This document shows, piece after piece, positions 56,204-64,000 of a DNA stretch of 64,000 bases (position 1 is its first letter; each line of letters begins with the position of its first letter). The notes under the pieces were generated by a model, which saw nothing but the letters and a program-made list of their open reading frames with translations, had not been told where the DNA came from and searched no databases. Position numbers and translations under genes: made by a program. The DNA lies in contig BJHH01000003.1 of NCBI GenBank assembly GCA_014192065.1, positions 171,835-235,834 of the forward strand. The letters run 5' to 3'. The DNA is from Gemmatimonadota bacterium. GTDB taxonomy: Bacteria; Gemmatimonadota; Gemmatimonadetes; Gemmatimonadales; Gemmatimonadaceae.

Positions 56204-56692
56204 TCAACGTCTCCGCGACTCGAAGAATCGCGTCAGCAGCTCACCGCACTCAGTCTCGAGCACCCCACCCTGCACCTCCGGGCGGTGATTGAGCCGCGGG
56301 TGCCGAAGCAGGTCCTCGATCGAGCCGGCCATTCCAGCCTTGGGGTCCCAGGCGCCAAAGACCACGCGATCGACCCGGGCTAGCACAATCGCCCCGGCAC
56401 ACATCGCGCAGGGCTCGAGCGTCACATACAGCGAGCACCCTTCGAGGCGCTCCGCGCGGAGTACCGCCAGTGCCGCCTGGATGGCGAGCAGTTCGGCGTG
56501 TGCGGTCGCCCCAGTGTCCTTCATCGCGTTTGCGCCGGTCGCTACCACAACGTCGCCGCGCACGACTACCGCCCCGACGGGCACTTGGCCCCGCACACCC
56601 GCTTCGGCCGCCAGCGCAAGCGCCTCACGCATAAACCGGTGGTCTGACTCGCTCCTCGGAAGGGCGGCGGGCGAAGTTGGTGGCGGGAACAT
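56204..56692 (-). CDS. tadA: tRNA-specific adenosine deaminase TadA
   Basis: A 162-residue cytidine-deaminase-fold enzyme that makes inosine at the wobble position of tRNA-Arg(ACG). The zinc site is HAE (His65, Glu67) and PCAMC (Cys95, Cys98). KDTGATAHAELLAIQAAL and RVDRVVFGAWDPKAG are family-typical. It is on the minus strand just upstream of the two tRNA-Ser genes. Confidence 0.94.
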   Translation of the reverse strand: MFPPPTSPAALPRSESDHRFMREALALAAEAGVRGQVPVGAVVVRGDVVVATGANAMKDTGATAHAELLAIQAALAVLRAERLEGCSLYVTLEPCAMCAGAIVLARVDRVVFGAWDPKAGMAGSIEDLLRHPRLNHRPEVQGGVLETECGELLTRFFESRRR

Positions 56693-56805
56693 AGGGAGGA
56701 AAGTATGAGCGAGGACCTCGCCAGTGAGAAGGCGCGGCGTATTCGGTGGGTTGACCGCTGCTCCCTCCGCCCACGATGTTTATCGCTTCCCAGGCCCCGC
56801 AAGCC

Positions 56806-58827
56806 ATGAAACGCATCGCACCATTCCTGCTCGGACTCAGCCTCGCCTGCGGCGGCAGTGACGGCCCGACCGCTCCAGCGCCGGTGGCATCGGTGGCGAT
56901 CGCGTCACCGGTGACCACGCTGAACGTCGGGGAAACAGCGACGTTGACGGCGACCCCCAAGGACGCCCAGGGCAATGCGTTGACCGGTCGGGTGGTCAGT
57001 TGGACGTCATCGAGCGCGACCGTCGCGACGGTTTCGACCGCTGGCCTTGTCACCGCCCTGACTGCCGGCGCGACGGTCATCACCGCGACCTCCGAAACCA
57101 AGTCCTCGCAGGCTCCGATCACGGTCACCGTCGCGGGCCCGAACTGCACCGGTGTGGCGCCGGTGGCCATGTCGGTCGGCGAGGTGCGCGTACTGAACGC
57201 GACCGAGCGTTCCCTGCTCTGCGTTCCCGGCGGTGCGGCAGGCACCGAGTACACGCTCATACCGGTGAACCTCGGCACCGGCGCCGGAACCAGCATTAGC
57301 GTCGAAGCTATTTCGGCGAACACGGTCCCGCCCACCGGTGGCCCGAACGCACGGTTGATGCCTGCCGCCGGTACGCAGGGCTTCTCCGGTCCCGCCTTTG
57401 CGTTCGGCAGCATGCCGTCCAACCGGATGCCACGAAACGTCGGCTTCGAACGTTCGCTCCGTGCGCGGAGCCGCTTCGAGCTGAACGCGCTGCGGGTGTC
57501 CGCGCGGCTCGCGACTCCTGGCGTCAGTGCACTCCCTCGACCCAGCCGCTCTAACATCATCGGACTCGCCGCGACGCCGGCGCTCGGGACACTCGTCACC
57601 CTTAACGCCAGCTCAACGAGCTCCTGCACCACGGCACTCCCCCGCACCGCTCGGGTGGCGGCCGTCACAAGCAGCGCGCTCGTGCTCGTCGACACAACGG
57701 CCCCATCGGGGGGCTTCAGCGACGGCGAATACGTCAGCATTGCGGCCACCTTCGATACGCTCGTGTACGCCGTCGATACCACAGCATTCGGCGCGCCCTA
57801 CGACATGGATGCCAACGGCCGAGTGATTCTTTTCTTCACGACCGCCGTAAACCAACTCACCGCGGCTGGGGCCACGTCCGTGATCGGCGGTTTTTTCTGG
57901 GATCGCGACCTGATCCCGCGTAAGCCCAACGCGATCGTGCCGTTCGCGTGCGCGACGAGCAACGAAGGCGAGATGTTCTACCTGCCCGTCGTGGACGTCG
58001 ACTCGCGATACAACGGCTACTTCAAGAACAAAGCCAACCTCTTCACGGACATCAACGGCACGACGGTTCACGAGTTCCAACATTTAATTAATGCATCTCG
58101 CCGCATCTACATCACACCGGAGATCGTCGAGAACGAAGAGTCGTGGCTCAACGAAGGGATGAGCCACCTGGCTGAAGAGTTGCTGTTCTACAAAGTGTCC
58201 GGGCTGACCACGCAGCAGGACCTCGGTTTCTCCACGACGACACAGCCGGCCGCGCGGTACGCCACGATGGTTGCCTACCAGGCGGACAACCTTGGCCGGT
58301 ACAACTCGTACCTCCTAGCCACCGACCGCCATTCCGCGTATGGCGCCGACGCCGACGACGACGACCTCGAAACGCGCGGCGCGACCTGGGCGCTGCTGCG
58401 CTTCGCCCTCGACCGGTCGCCCGGTTCGCCCAACACCTACCTGCGGGCGCTGGTGAATGCCCCCACGCAGGGCATCCCAAACTTCAACAACATCTTCTCT
58501 GGCATCGGCGGGCTCGCCGGCGCCGTGCGTGATTTCACTATCGCAAATTTCACCGACAACTCCGGCCTCAGCGTCGCGACGAAATACACGCATGCCAGCT
58601 GGAACTACCGCGACTGGTTGCCCCACTTCACGAGCAACGCCAGCAAGTTCCCGCTCGTTCCGCGCAACCTGATCGGCGGCATTGCGCAGCCGTACTCGCT
58701 GATCCGGGGTGGCAGTGCCTACCTACGCTTCCGCGTCGGCGCCAACACGACTGGCGGAGTAAAGGTGACCACCTCCGGCGCGGCACTCTCCACGCTGGTC
58801 GACCTGATCCTCGTGCGCACGCAGTAG
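56806..58827 (+). CDS. exported lipoprotein metallopeptidase with Ig-like domain
   Basis: A 673-residue protein. The lipobox LGLSLAC (Cys15) follows MKRIAPFL, so it should be an envelope lipoprotein. Residues about 25-115 form a Big_2-type Ig-like domain (ASVAIASPVTTLNVGETATL). The zinc site is HEFQH (422-426), and SWLNEGMSHLAEE supplies Glu450 as a third ligand, as in gluzincin-type peptidases. ATG 56806 is preferred over 56776 because the signal peptide starts there. The substrate is unknown. Confidence 0.8.
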   Translation: MKRIAPFLLGLSLACGGSDGPTAPAPVASVAIASPVTTLNVGETATLTATPKDAQGNALTGRVVSWTSSSATVATVSTAGLVTALTAGATVITATSETKSSQAPITVTVAGPNCTGVAPVAMSVGEVRVLNATERSLLCVPGGAAGTEYTLIPVNLGTGAGTSISVEAISANTVPPTGGPNARLMPAAGTQGFSGPAFAFGSMPSNRMPRNVGFERSLRARSRFELNALRVSARLATPGVSALPRPSRSNIIGLAATPALGTLVTLNASSTSSCTTALPRTARVAAVTSSALVLVDTTAPSGGFSDGEYVSIAATFDTLVYAVDTTAFGAPYDMDANGRVILFFTTAVNQLTAAGATSVIGGFFWDRDLIPRKPNAIVPFACATSNEGEMFYLPVVDVDSRYNGYFKNKANLFTDINGTTVHEFQHLINASRRIYITPEIVENEESWLNEGMSHLAEELLFYKVSGLTTQQDLGFSTTTQPAARYATMVAYQADNLGRYNSYLLATDRHSAYGADADDDDLETRGATWALLRFALDRSPGSPNTYLRALVNAPTQGIPNFNNIFSGIGGLAGAVRDFTIANFTDNSGLSVATKYTHASWNYRDWLPHFTSNASKFPLVPRNLIGGIAQPYSLIRGGSAYLRFRVGANTTGGVKVTTSGAALSTLVDLILVRTQ

Positions 58828-58985
58828 CCGCCCTGCGCTTTCTCGAACTTCAGCAGGTCGCCGTCCACGATCGCCTGCATGCGGTCTCCCTCAACGAACC
58901 CGCCCTCCAGTACCGCCATGGCCAACGGGTTCTGGACGAGACGCTGGATAGCCCGCTTGAGCGGCCCGAGCGCGGGATCCCGCTA
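58826..58985 (-). pseudogene. C-terminal remnant of ClpB
   Basis: The minus strand encodes GPLKRAIQRLVQNPLAMAVL followed by EGGFVEGDRMQAIVDGDLLKFE, the last about 45 residues of ClpB. A TAG stop lies just upstream, and the frame then runs on past the ClpB end into the 3' end of the metallopeptidase gene on the other strand. No other ClpB sequence is present. I infer a truncated, non-functional copy left after rearrangement. Confidence 0.82.
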
Positions 58986-59043
58986 CCTAGAGCAACATTG
59001 GTGCCGTCAACAGTACGCCAAAAGGGCAGATTCGGTGACGGGT

Positions 59044-61146
59044 TTATTTCTCGCCAGGCTTGAGTAGGCGCACGGACTTCAGATAATCGCCGAGCTCGAG
59101 CTTCTCGACGACGTCCATGCCCTTGATGATGCGGCCGAGCGCTGCGAAGTCGCCCTCGTTGTGCGGCTGCGGCGTGACCCCAAAGGTGTAGACCGCCGGT
59201 CCAGTATCGTACGCCGCACCCGGACCCCGCTGGCCGGGAAAACGCGGGGCATTCCCGATGTTCGACCCCCAACTCAGATTGCCGCGCACGAGGCGGCCGC
59301 GACTGATCTCATCACGCTGCAACGGCTCGTCGATGAGCACTTCACGTTGCTGCGCCACAAAATTCGGCACCACGCGGTCGAAGCGAATGCGCTGCATCGC
59401 GCCCTTGGCGGTGAGCTGCATCAGGTAGTCCGACGCGAGCGGGGTATCGAGCGTATTGAGCTCCGTGTCCAGATCGCCGCGTGTGGTGGTCCAACGGAGC
59501 GTCGGTGCCGGCGCGCCGTTGTACGCAGGCACGATCAGCGCCTCCACGATGCGCTGGTAGTCGGCATCGGTGCGCCGACTGCGCACCGGGCGACCCCTGC
59601 CCCACGCAGCCAACGTCTTCGGCCCGAACGCCCGACCGGCTGCGTTGTAGACGATGTCGCTCGGTGCTGTTGGATATTTCGCAAAGAGCGCGGCCGCCGC
59701 ACTGCCTCCGCGCGACTCGATCTCGGCGAGCGCCTCGATCACCGCGTCCTGCGCGATCACAGCGCTGTCCTTGAGGGCGACCGCGAAGGCATCAAGAAGC
59801 ATCGGAATGTCGGATGGCTCCGCCCACTCGGCCATCGACCGGGCCGCGCCCGCGCGAACGGCCACATCGCGCGATGCGAACGCTGCCTTCCGTGCGGCGC
59901 GGCGCACGACCGGATTCTCAATCGTGTCGGCGAGCGCGATCCACGCGGCATGCGCTGCCGTGCGCACGGCACGATCAGCGTCATTGCGCAGTACGGCGAG
60001 CCCGACGCGTCCGCCAACCTTGAGACGCGCCAGCACGCCCACCGCGGCAGTCCGCACCGTGAGCGAGGTGTCCTTCGCCATCGCGATTGCTGGCTGCTGT
60101 GCGGCTGATAGCCAGACGTCGGCCAACGCGGTCAACGCCGCCGCGCGGACCCACGCCGGGTGATCGGCGCCGGTGGCCTGACCGAGCTGCGCCATCGCGG
60201 CCCGGGCATTGTCCCCGCGCGACCCAATCGCCTCGGCCGCCATCGTCGCGATCCATGGATCTTCCGCTTCGAGCAGCAGAATCAACTGGACGAGCGACAC
60301 ACCGTCGGCATGTGACCCCAATGCGCGAACCGCTTCGACCTGTACGCGCCGGTCGTCGCTGCCCAGCGCTTCCATAATGGCCTGCTGGGCGACGGCTGCT
60401 CCCACTCCCGACGAATCGGCCCGCGGGCCGGTGAGCCCGCGGACGGCCCAGAACCGCACTTCGGGAGATGGATCCTTGCTGAGCTGGAGCAGCTCCGGAA
60501 TCGCGATCGGATCACGTGGGCGGAAGAGCGCCCAGGCCGCGCGCCAGCGGAGCTCGTCGTCGGGCGATGCCGCCCAGCGGGCGATGGAGGTGATGTCGCC
60601 CCGATCACGGTGCCGTCCGATCGAGAGCAGCGCCTCTGCTACGGCCGCAGCGGACTTCGGCCCTGGCACCGCGTCATTGAGGTACAGGGCGAGCCGCAAC
60701 CGCGTATCGCTCGTGCGGATCTTGCCGAATGCTCCGGCTGCTTCGGTGGCGACTCCAGTCGGGGTGTTCTCGTCGCGCAGCAGGGAGTCGATCCACTCGA
60801 CCGCGCTCGTGTCGACCAACTGCCCCGTGGCCCAGACAACCGTCGCCAACACGGCGGTGTCCGTCTCTGCGCGCATCGACTTCAGGAGATCTCGGCCGCG
60901 CCAATCGTAAAGCCGCGCGATGGCGAGCACCGCGCGACGACGGAGTTCAGGGTGCGGTGCTGTGGCAATGCGCTGCAGCGCCGCGGTGTCATAGTTGCGA
61001 CGATCCTCGATCTTCTCGAGTGTCACGATATCGGCGACGTCGGCGGCGGAGAGCGGCGGGCGCGCTTGCGCGAACGCGGCCAGCGGCAGAACGCTCGCCA
61101 AAAGCGCCACGGCCATCACACGCACATTTCGGTTCGACAGGCTCAT
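59044..61146 (-). CDS. HEAT-repeat protein with C-terminal cyclophilin-like domain
   Basis: A 700-residue exported protein. Signal peptide VMAVALLASVLPLAAFAQA is followed by many HEAT-type helical repeats (for example HPELRRRAVLAIARLYDW, DPSPEVRFWAVRGLTG), ending near residue 530. The last part (FDRVVPNFVAQQ, then DFAALGRIIKGMDVVEKLE) is a divergent peptidyl-prolyl isomerase domain. Such fusions are seen in Gemmatimonadota-like genomes by my recollection, not checked. Periplasmic folding or scaffold work is a guess. Confidence 0.75.
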   Translation of the reverse strand: MSLSNRNVRVMAVALLASVLPLAAFAQARPPLSAADVADIVTLEKIEDRRNYDTAALQRIATAPHPELRRRAVLAIARLYDWRGRDLLKSMRAETDTAVLATVVWATGQLVDTSAVEWIDSLLRDENTPTGVATEAAGAFGKIRTSDTRLRLALYLNDAVPGPKSAAAVAEALLSIGRHRDRGDITSIARWAASPDDELRWRAAWALFRPRDPIAIPELLQLSKDPSPEVRFWAVRGLTGPRADSSGVGAAVAQQAIMEALGSDDRRVQVEAVRALGSHADGVSLVQLILLLEAEDPWIATMAAEAIGSRGDNARAAMAQLGQATGADHPAWVRAAALTALADVWLSAAQQPAIAMAKDTSLTVRTAAVGVLARLKVGGRVGLAVLRNDADRAVRTAAHAAWIALADTIENPVVRRAARKAAFASRDVAVRAGAARSMAEWAEPSDIPMLLDAFAVALKDSAVIAQDAVIEALAEIESRGGSAAAALFAKYPTAPSDIVYNAAGRAFGPKTLAAWGRGRPVRSRRTDADYQRIVEALIVPAYNGAPAPTLRWTTTRGDLDTELNTLDTPLASDYLMQLTAKGAMQRIRFDRVVPNFVAQQREVLIDEPLQRDEISRGRLVRGNLSWGSNIGNAPRFPGQRGPGAAYDTGPAVYTFGVTPQPHNEGDFAALGRIIKGMDVVEKLELGDYLKSVRLLKPGEK

Positions 61147-61263
61147 TCGTAGAAGATACCCGGCCAACGCGCAACGGGAATGCGACGACGCGGCGTGGCG
61201 GCGCCCAATTCCGCGCCGCACGGTAACTTCATCGTCACCACTACCCGCATCGGAGTACCACCA

Positions 61264-61551
61264 ATGGCCGGCTATTTCATCGCCAACGTAGACGTCACCG
61301 ACCCCGTCGGTTTTCAGGAATACGCCAAGGGCGCGCCGGCGACGGTGGCCGCGTATGGCGGCGCCTATCTGGCACGCGGCGGCGCGATCGAAGTCCTCGA
61401 AGGTGACTGGGCGCCGACGCGCCTGACGATCATCCAATTCGAGAGCGTGGCGCGGGCCAAGGCGTGGTTCGACTCGCCCGAGTACCAGCCGTTCAAAGAG
61501 ATCCGGAAGCGAACCACAACAGCGCGCCTGCTCGTCATCGAGGGCGTGTAG
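61264..61551 (+). CDS. DUF1330 family protein
   Basis: A 95-residue DUF1330 protein, a ferredoxin-like small fold. MAGYFIANVDVTDPVGFQEY, YLARGGAIEVLEGDWAPTRL and FDSPEYQPFKEIRKRTTTA are the family pattern. The function of the family is not known. It stands alone, divergent from the HEAT gene, 59 bp before the rhodanese gene. Confidence 0.88.
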   Translation: MAGYFIANVDVTDPVGFQEYAKGAPATVAAYGGAYLARGGAIEVLEGDWAPTRLTIIQFESVARAKAWFDSPEYQPFKEIRKRTTTARLLVIEGV

Positions 61552-61610
61552 CACCGGATCATTATCTCGCCATCGCAACGCGCCGACACCGGCTACCCTG
61601 GAGCTTCCTC

Positions 61611-62525
61611 ATGCGCACGACCCTGACGCAACGTCGCCCGTTTCTTGCCGCAGTCGCAATCGCCGCCGTGATCACGACCACGTTCGCGCCGAGCGCAGCC
61701 GCCCAATCCGTGCCGGTCACGGTATCCGCCGAGTGGCTCGCCAAGAAGCTGAGCGACCCCAAGGTCGTGGTGATCCACACGGCCGGATCGCGCGCCGACT
61801 ACGACGCGGGACATGTACCTGGTTCTCGCTGGATGCCATCGTCGGCGTACATGATCTCGGCGCCGGGTGCGCTCTCCACGCAACTGCCGTCGCCCGAGGT
61901 GGCGGATTCGATTTTCGAAATGATCGGCGTCAGCGATGATTCACACATCGTGATCAGCGGCGGACCGATCCAGACCTCGGGACGGCTGTTCTTCACGCTC
62001 GAGTATTTCGGACTCGCGGGTCGCGTCTCGATGCTCGACGGCGGAATCGATGCCTGGCGCGAGCAAGGCCGAGCGCTGGATCGCGCGGAACCGAAGATCA
62101 CGCGGGGCAACCTCACGCTGAAGCCAGTGGCGACGAAGGTCGTGGACGTCGACTGGGTGAGGGCGAATAACCAGACGGACGGCGTCTCCCTGCTCGACGC
62201 GCGCACACCGGAGTTTTACAGCGGCGAATCGTCGGGCGGACAGGCGCGGGCGGGCCATATTCCGGGCGCACGCAACGTGCCGTTCGCATGGCTCACGGGA
62301 GAGGTGTCGGTGTTTCGCGACCGCGCCAAGCTGCAGCGGCTCTTTGACCAGGCCGGCGCGAAGAAGGGGAATAAGATCGTCACCTACTGTCACATCGGGA
62401 TGCAAGCGTCGGCGCTGTACGTCGCCGCCCGGATTCTCGGCTATGACGCGGCGGTGTACGACGGGTCGTGGGAGGAGTGGTCGAAGAAGCCCGAGCTACC
62501 CATCACAGGCCCCGTGCGTCCCTGA
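61611..62525 (+). CDS. exported thiosulfate sulfurtransferase-like rhodanese pair
   Basis: A 304-residue protein with a signal peptide (RPFLAAVAIAAVITTTFAPSAAAQ) and two rhodanese domains. The first (SAEWLAKKLSDPKVVVIHTA) lacks the catalytic Cys; the second has Cys260 in YCHIGMQAS, the active-site loop. This is the sulfurtransferase (SseA-like) layout, moved to the periplasm. ATG 61611 is chosen because the signal starts there. Confidence 0.88.
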   Translation: MRTTLTQRRPFLAAVAIAAVITTTFAPSAAAQSVPVTVSAEWLAKKLSDPKVVVIHTAGSRADYDAGHVPGSRWMPSSAYMISAPGALSTQLPSPEVADSIFEMIGVSDDSHIVISGGPIQTSGRLFFTLEYFGLAGRVSMLDGGIDAWREQGRALDRAEPKITRGNLTLKPVATKVVDVDWVRANNQTDGVSLLDARTPEFYSGESSGGQARAGHIPGARNVPFAWLTGEVSVFRDRAKLQRLFDQAGAKKGNKIVTYCHIGMQASALYVAARILGYDAAVYDGSWEEWSKKPELPITGPVRP

Positions 62526-62559
62526 GATGGGCGCCACGTCGCGGTGCCACCCCGCGCCG

Positions 62560-63573
62560 CTACTTCCGCAGCGCCACTCCCGCCTCAACCGTCTTGAACC
62601 CGCTTTCTCCCCACCCGATCACAAACACGCTGAAGCCCTGCTTGTAACGCATTTCCATCGTGGCCGGGTCGTTGGCCGGGAAGCCGCACGCCACGTTGAA
62701 CTCTTTGCACGCCGCCAGCACCTGCTGGAGCGCCGCTTCCCACGCGGCGTCGTCGTTGACCCGACGGCCGGTTGAATCCTGCGTCGAGTACACACCGCGT
62801 AGCGTACCAGCACCCGGAAAGAGCACGCCGATTCCCTTCACGGCGGCGATCTCGCGAATCTTCGCCACACCAGCCTTGCTCTCCACGATTGTCCAGTTGA
62901 GCAGTTCACCCTTCGGGTTGAGCGGCCAGAGATCGGCCTTCGCTTTGTAGTCCTTCTCGCTGAGACCCCAAAACGCCGGCGCCTCGCCGACCGCGTCTGG
63001 CCGCGTGCCGCCATTGGCCTTGAAGCGCATCGCCGCGAGGCCGGCCTTCACTTCATCCGCGCTCTCCACGCCGACGAGCACCACCGTCGAAACACCGAGG
63101 TCGAGCTGGCGGCCGATGTTCACCGCGGACTTGACCGGGTCCGGCGCGATCTCGTGCATCTTCACGACGATGGGATGCTTCCACCGCTCCGCCGGCGAGC
63201 CGGCCTCGGCGTACCCTTTCATGAACGCGCCGAAACTTTCGATACTGCGATCGAAGTTGGCGAACGCTTCCATCGACCCATCGAAGATGTAGTCGTTCGG
63301 CGAACGGCTGATCGCGTCCTTCGCGAGTTCGGCAATTGTTTTCTGCGGCGGGGCCGGCTGCGCAGCCTGCGACGTGGCGCTGGCGCCTGGCGCGCCCGGA
63401 GGACCGCCACGCCCGCCCCGACCAGCGCGCGGATTCGCTGGTGCGTAGAGGCCAAACACTGGCTTCTTGGCTGTCAGGAGATCCACGAGCGGATTGAGGT
63501 GCTGGGCCTGTGCCGAGGAGCCGAGGCCGAGTACCGCGAGTGTCGATAGCGTCGCGAGCGAGCGAATGCGCAC
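62560..63573 (-). CDS. exported HpcH/HpaI-aldolase-like protein
   Basis: A 337-residue protein with a signal peptide (VRIRSLATLSTLAVLGLGSSAQAQ). A Gly/Pro/Ala-rich insert follows (RAGRGGRGGPPGAPGASA). The fold resembles class II HpcH/HpaI aldolases: IVESKAGVAKIREIAAVKG and VLFPGAGTLRG, where the family usually has an Asp metal ligand (GPNDL). Here that position is Thr, so catalysis may be lost or altered. GTG 63573 has GGGGAAAG upstream. It is convergent with the rhodanese gene. Confidence 0.72.
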   Translation of the reverse strand: MRIRSLATLSTLAVLGLGSSAQAQHLNPLVDLLTAKKPVFGLYAPANPRAGRGGRGGPPGAPGASATSQAAQPAPPQKTIAELAKDAISRSPNDYIFDGSMEAFANFDRSIESFGAFMKGYAEAGSPAERWKHPIVVKMHEIAPDPVKSAVNIGRQLDLGVSTVVLVGVESADEVKAGLAAMRFKANGGTRPDAVGEAPAFWGLSEKDYKAKADLWPLNPKGELLNWTIVESKAGVAKIREIAAVKGIGVLFPGAGTLRGVYSTQDSTGRRVNDDAAWEAALQQVLAACKEFNVACGFPANDPATMEMRYKQGFSVFVIGWGESGFKTVEAGVALRK

Positions 63574-63752
63574 GTAACTTTCCCCTGTGTGATGGCGTGG
63601 AGGTCTCCGGCGAGTATCGCGTACTCCATCCCTTGAATCAAGGGCGGCCGACCGGGCACCCCTTGCCTTCAACTTCACGCCTGACAACTATATAGGCGGT
63701 GTTGCGTGTAGCCACGTTCCATCCTTCCCTCTGTATCCAAGGCAAGCCGGGC

Positions 63753-64000
63753 ATGAAGTCACCGCTCATTCTGTTGGCGGCTGGTGTGGTGTGTGCGAGC
63801 GCGGCGGGTTTCGCCGGATCAGCAACGGCCCGCACGGTTGCGTCGCCGCGCACCGCGACCACCATCGCCATCCCCCGCGACGAACTGCCCGTTTCGGCAC
63901 CGCGCGCGCGCCGCGCGATCCGCCACGAAGGGGTGAAGGCGGCGCTGACCATCGCGGCACCAGAGCTCACAAGGGTCGTCAAGACCGCGTGCGCCAACTG
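63753..64000 (+). CDS. exported protein, 3' end cut by window
   Basis: ATG 63753 opens a frame that runs off the right edge: MKSPLILLAAGVVCASAAGF followed by AGSATART, a plain Sec signal peptide, then a basic Arg/Thr/Ala-rich segment (REAIRHEGVK-like RRAIRHEGVKAAL). I recognise no family in the 82 residues seen. A minus-strand frame also overlaps it, but the signal peptide favours this one. Confidence 0.55.
   Translation, partial: MKSPLILLAAGVVCASAAGFAGSATARTVASPRTATTIAIPRDELPVSAPRARRAIRHEGVKAALTIAAPELTRVVKTACAN

Noticed and set aside
61147-61578. 144-codon extension before the HEAT protein
   Set aside because: It is antisense to the DUF1330 gene and has no signal peptide; the signal peptide starts at 61146.

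Overview
The window is GC-rich chromosomal DNA from a diderm bacterium. It has lipoprotein signals, an outer-membrane barrel protein, Bat/MoxR proteins, bacillithiol synthesis (BshA) and an alternative two-domain GlmU. This combination, with many Sec-exported proteins ending in AQA-type cleavage sites, suggests Gemmatimonadota. That is an inference from gene content; no 16S rRNA gene is present.

Most genes lie on the minus strand in tight operons with 1-8 bp stop/start overlaps. From left to right: a translation operon (rimP-nusA-ylxQ-infB-rbfA-truB, truB cut by the window edge); murA-pgeF, with a MurA that carries Asp in place of the catalytic Cys; and a lipoprotein-serS-histidine kinase-uvrD/pcrA-gatC-gatA-gatB run. 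A short plus-strand operon follows (response regulator, mannose-1-phosphate guanylyltransferase, alternative GlmU, metallo-beta-lactamase fold protein). Next come groES-groEL under a CIRCE operator, then mutL-miaA-bshA-uppP-birA-coaX. A MoxR/Bat cluster includes BatB-BatC and BatD-BatE fusions. After that come M50 protease-scpA-scpB-rluB, rpsT, and a pyrR-pyrB-pyrC-aldolase-zinc-ribbon operon. A sugar/lipid group (GT2, ChbG/YdjC, GT87) is followed by an outer-membrane barrel gene.

From about 49.3 to 55.8 kb the composition changes. Bases are visibly more AT-rich, intergenic gaps are long, and a decayed IS3-family transposase lies at the right edge, next to two tRNA-Ser genes. This segment encodes a light/photorepair set: a small LOV-like PAS protein without the photoactive Cys, a class II photolyase fused to a renalase-like FAD oxidoreductase, and an iron-sulfur photolyase-related protein behind a four-helix membrane protein. 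I read it as a horizontally acquired photoprotection island, and it is the most unusual part of the window.

The right end returns to GC-rich host DNA: tadA, an exported Ig-like metallopeptidase, a ClpB C-terminal remnant, a HEAT-repeat/cyclophilin fusion, a DUF1330 protein, an exported rhodanese pair, an exported HpcH-like protein and the start of another exported protein. Three gene remnants (alpha/beta hydrolase, IS3 transposase, ClpB tail) show local decay in this half of the window.
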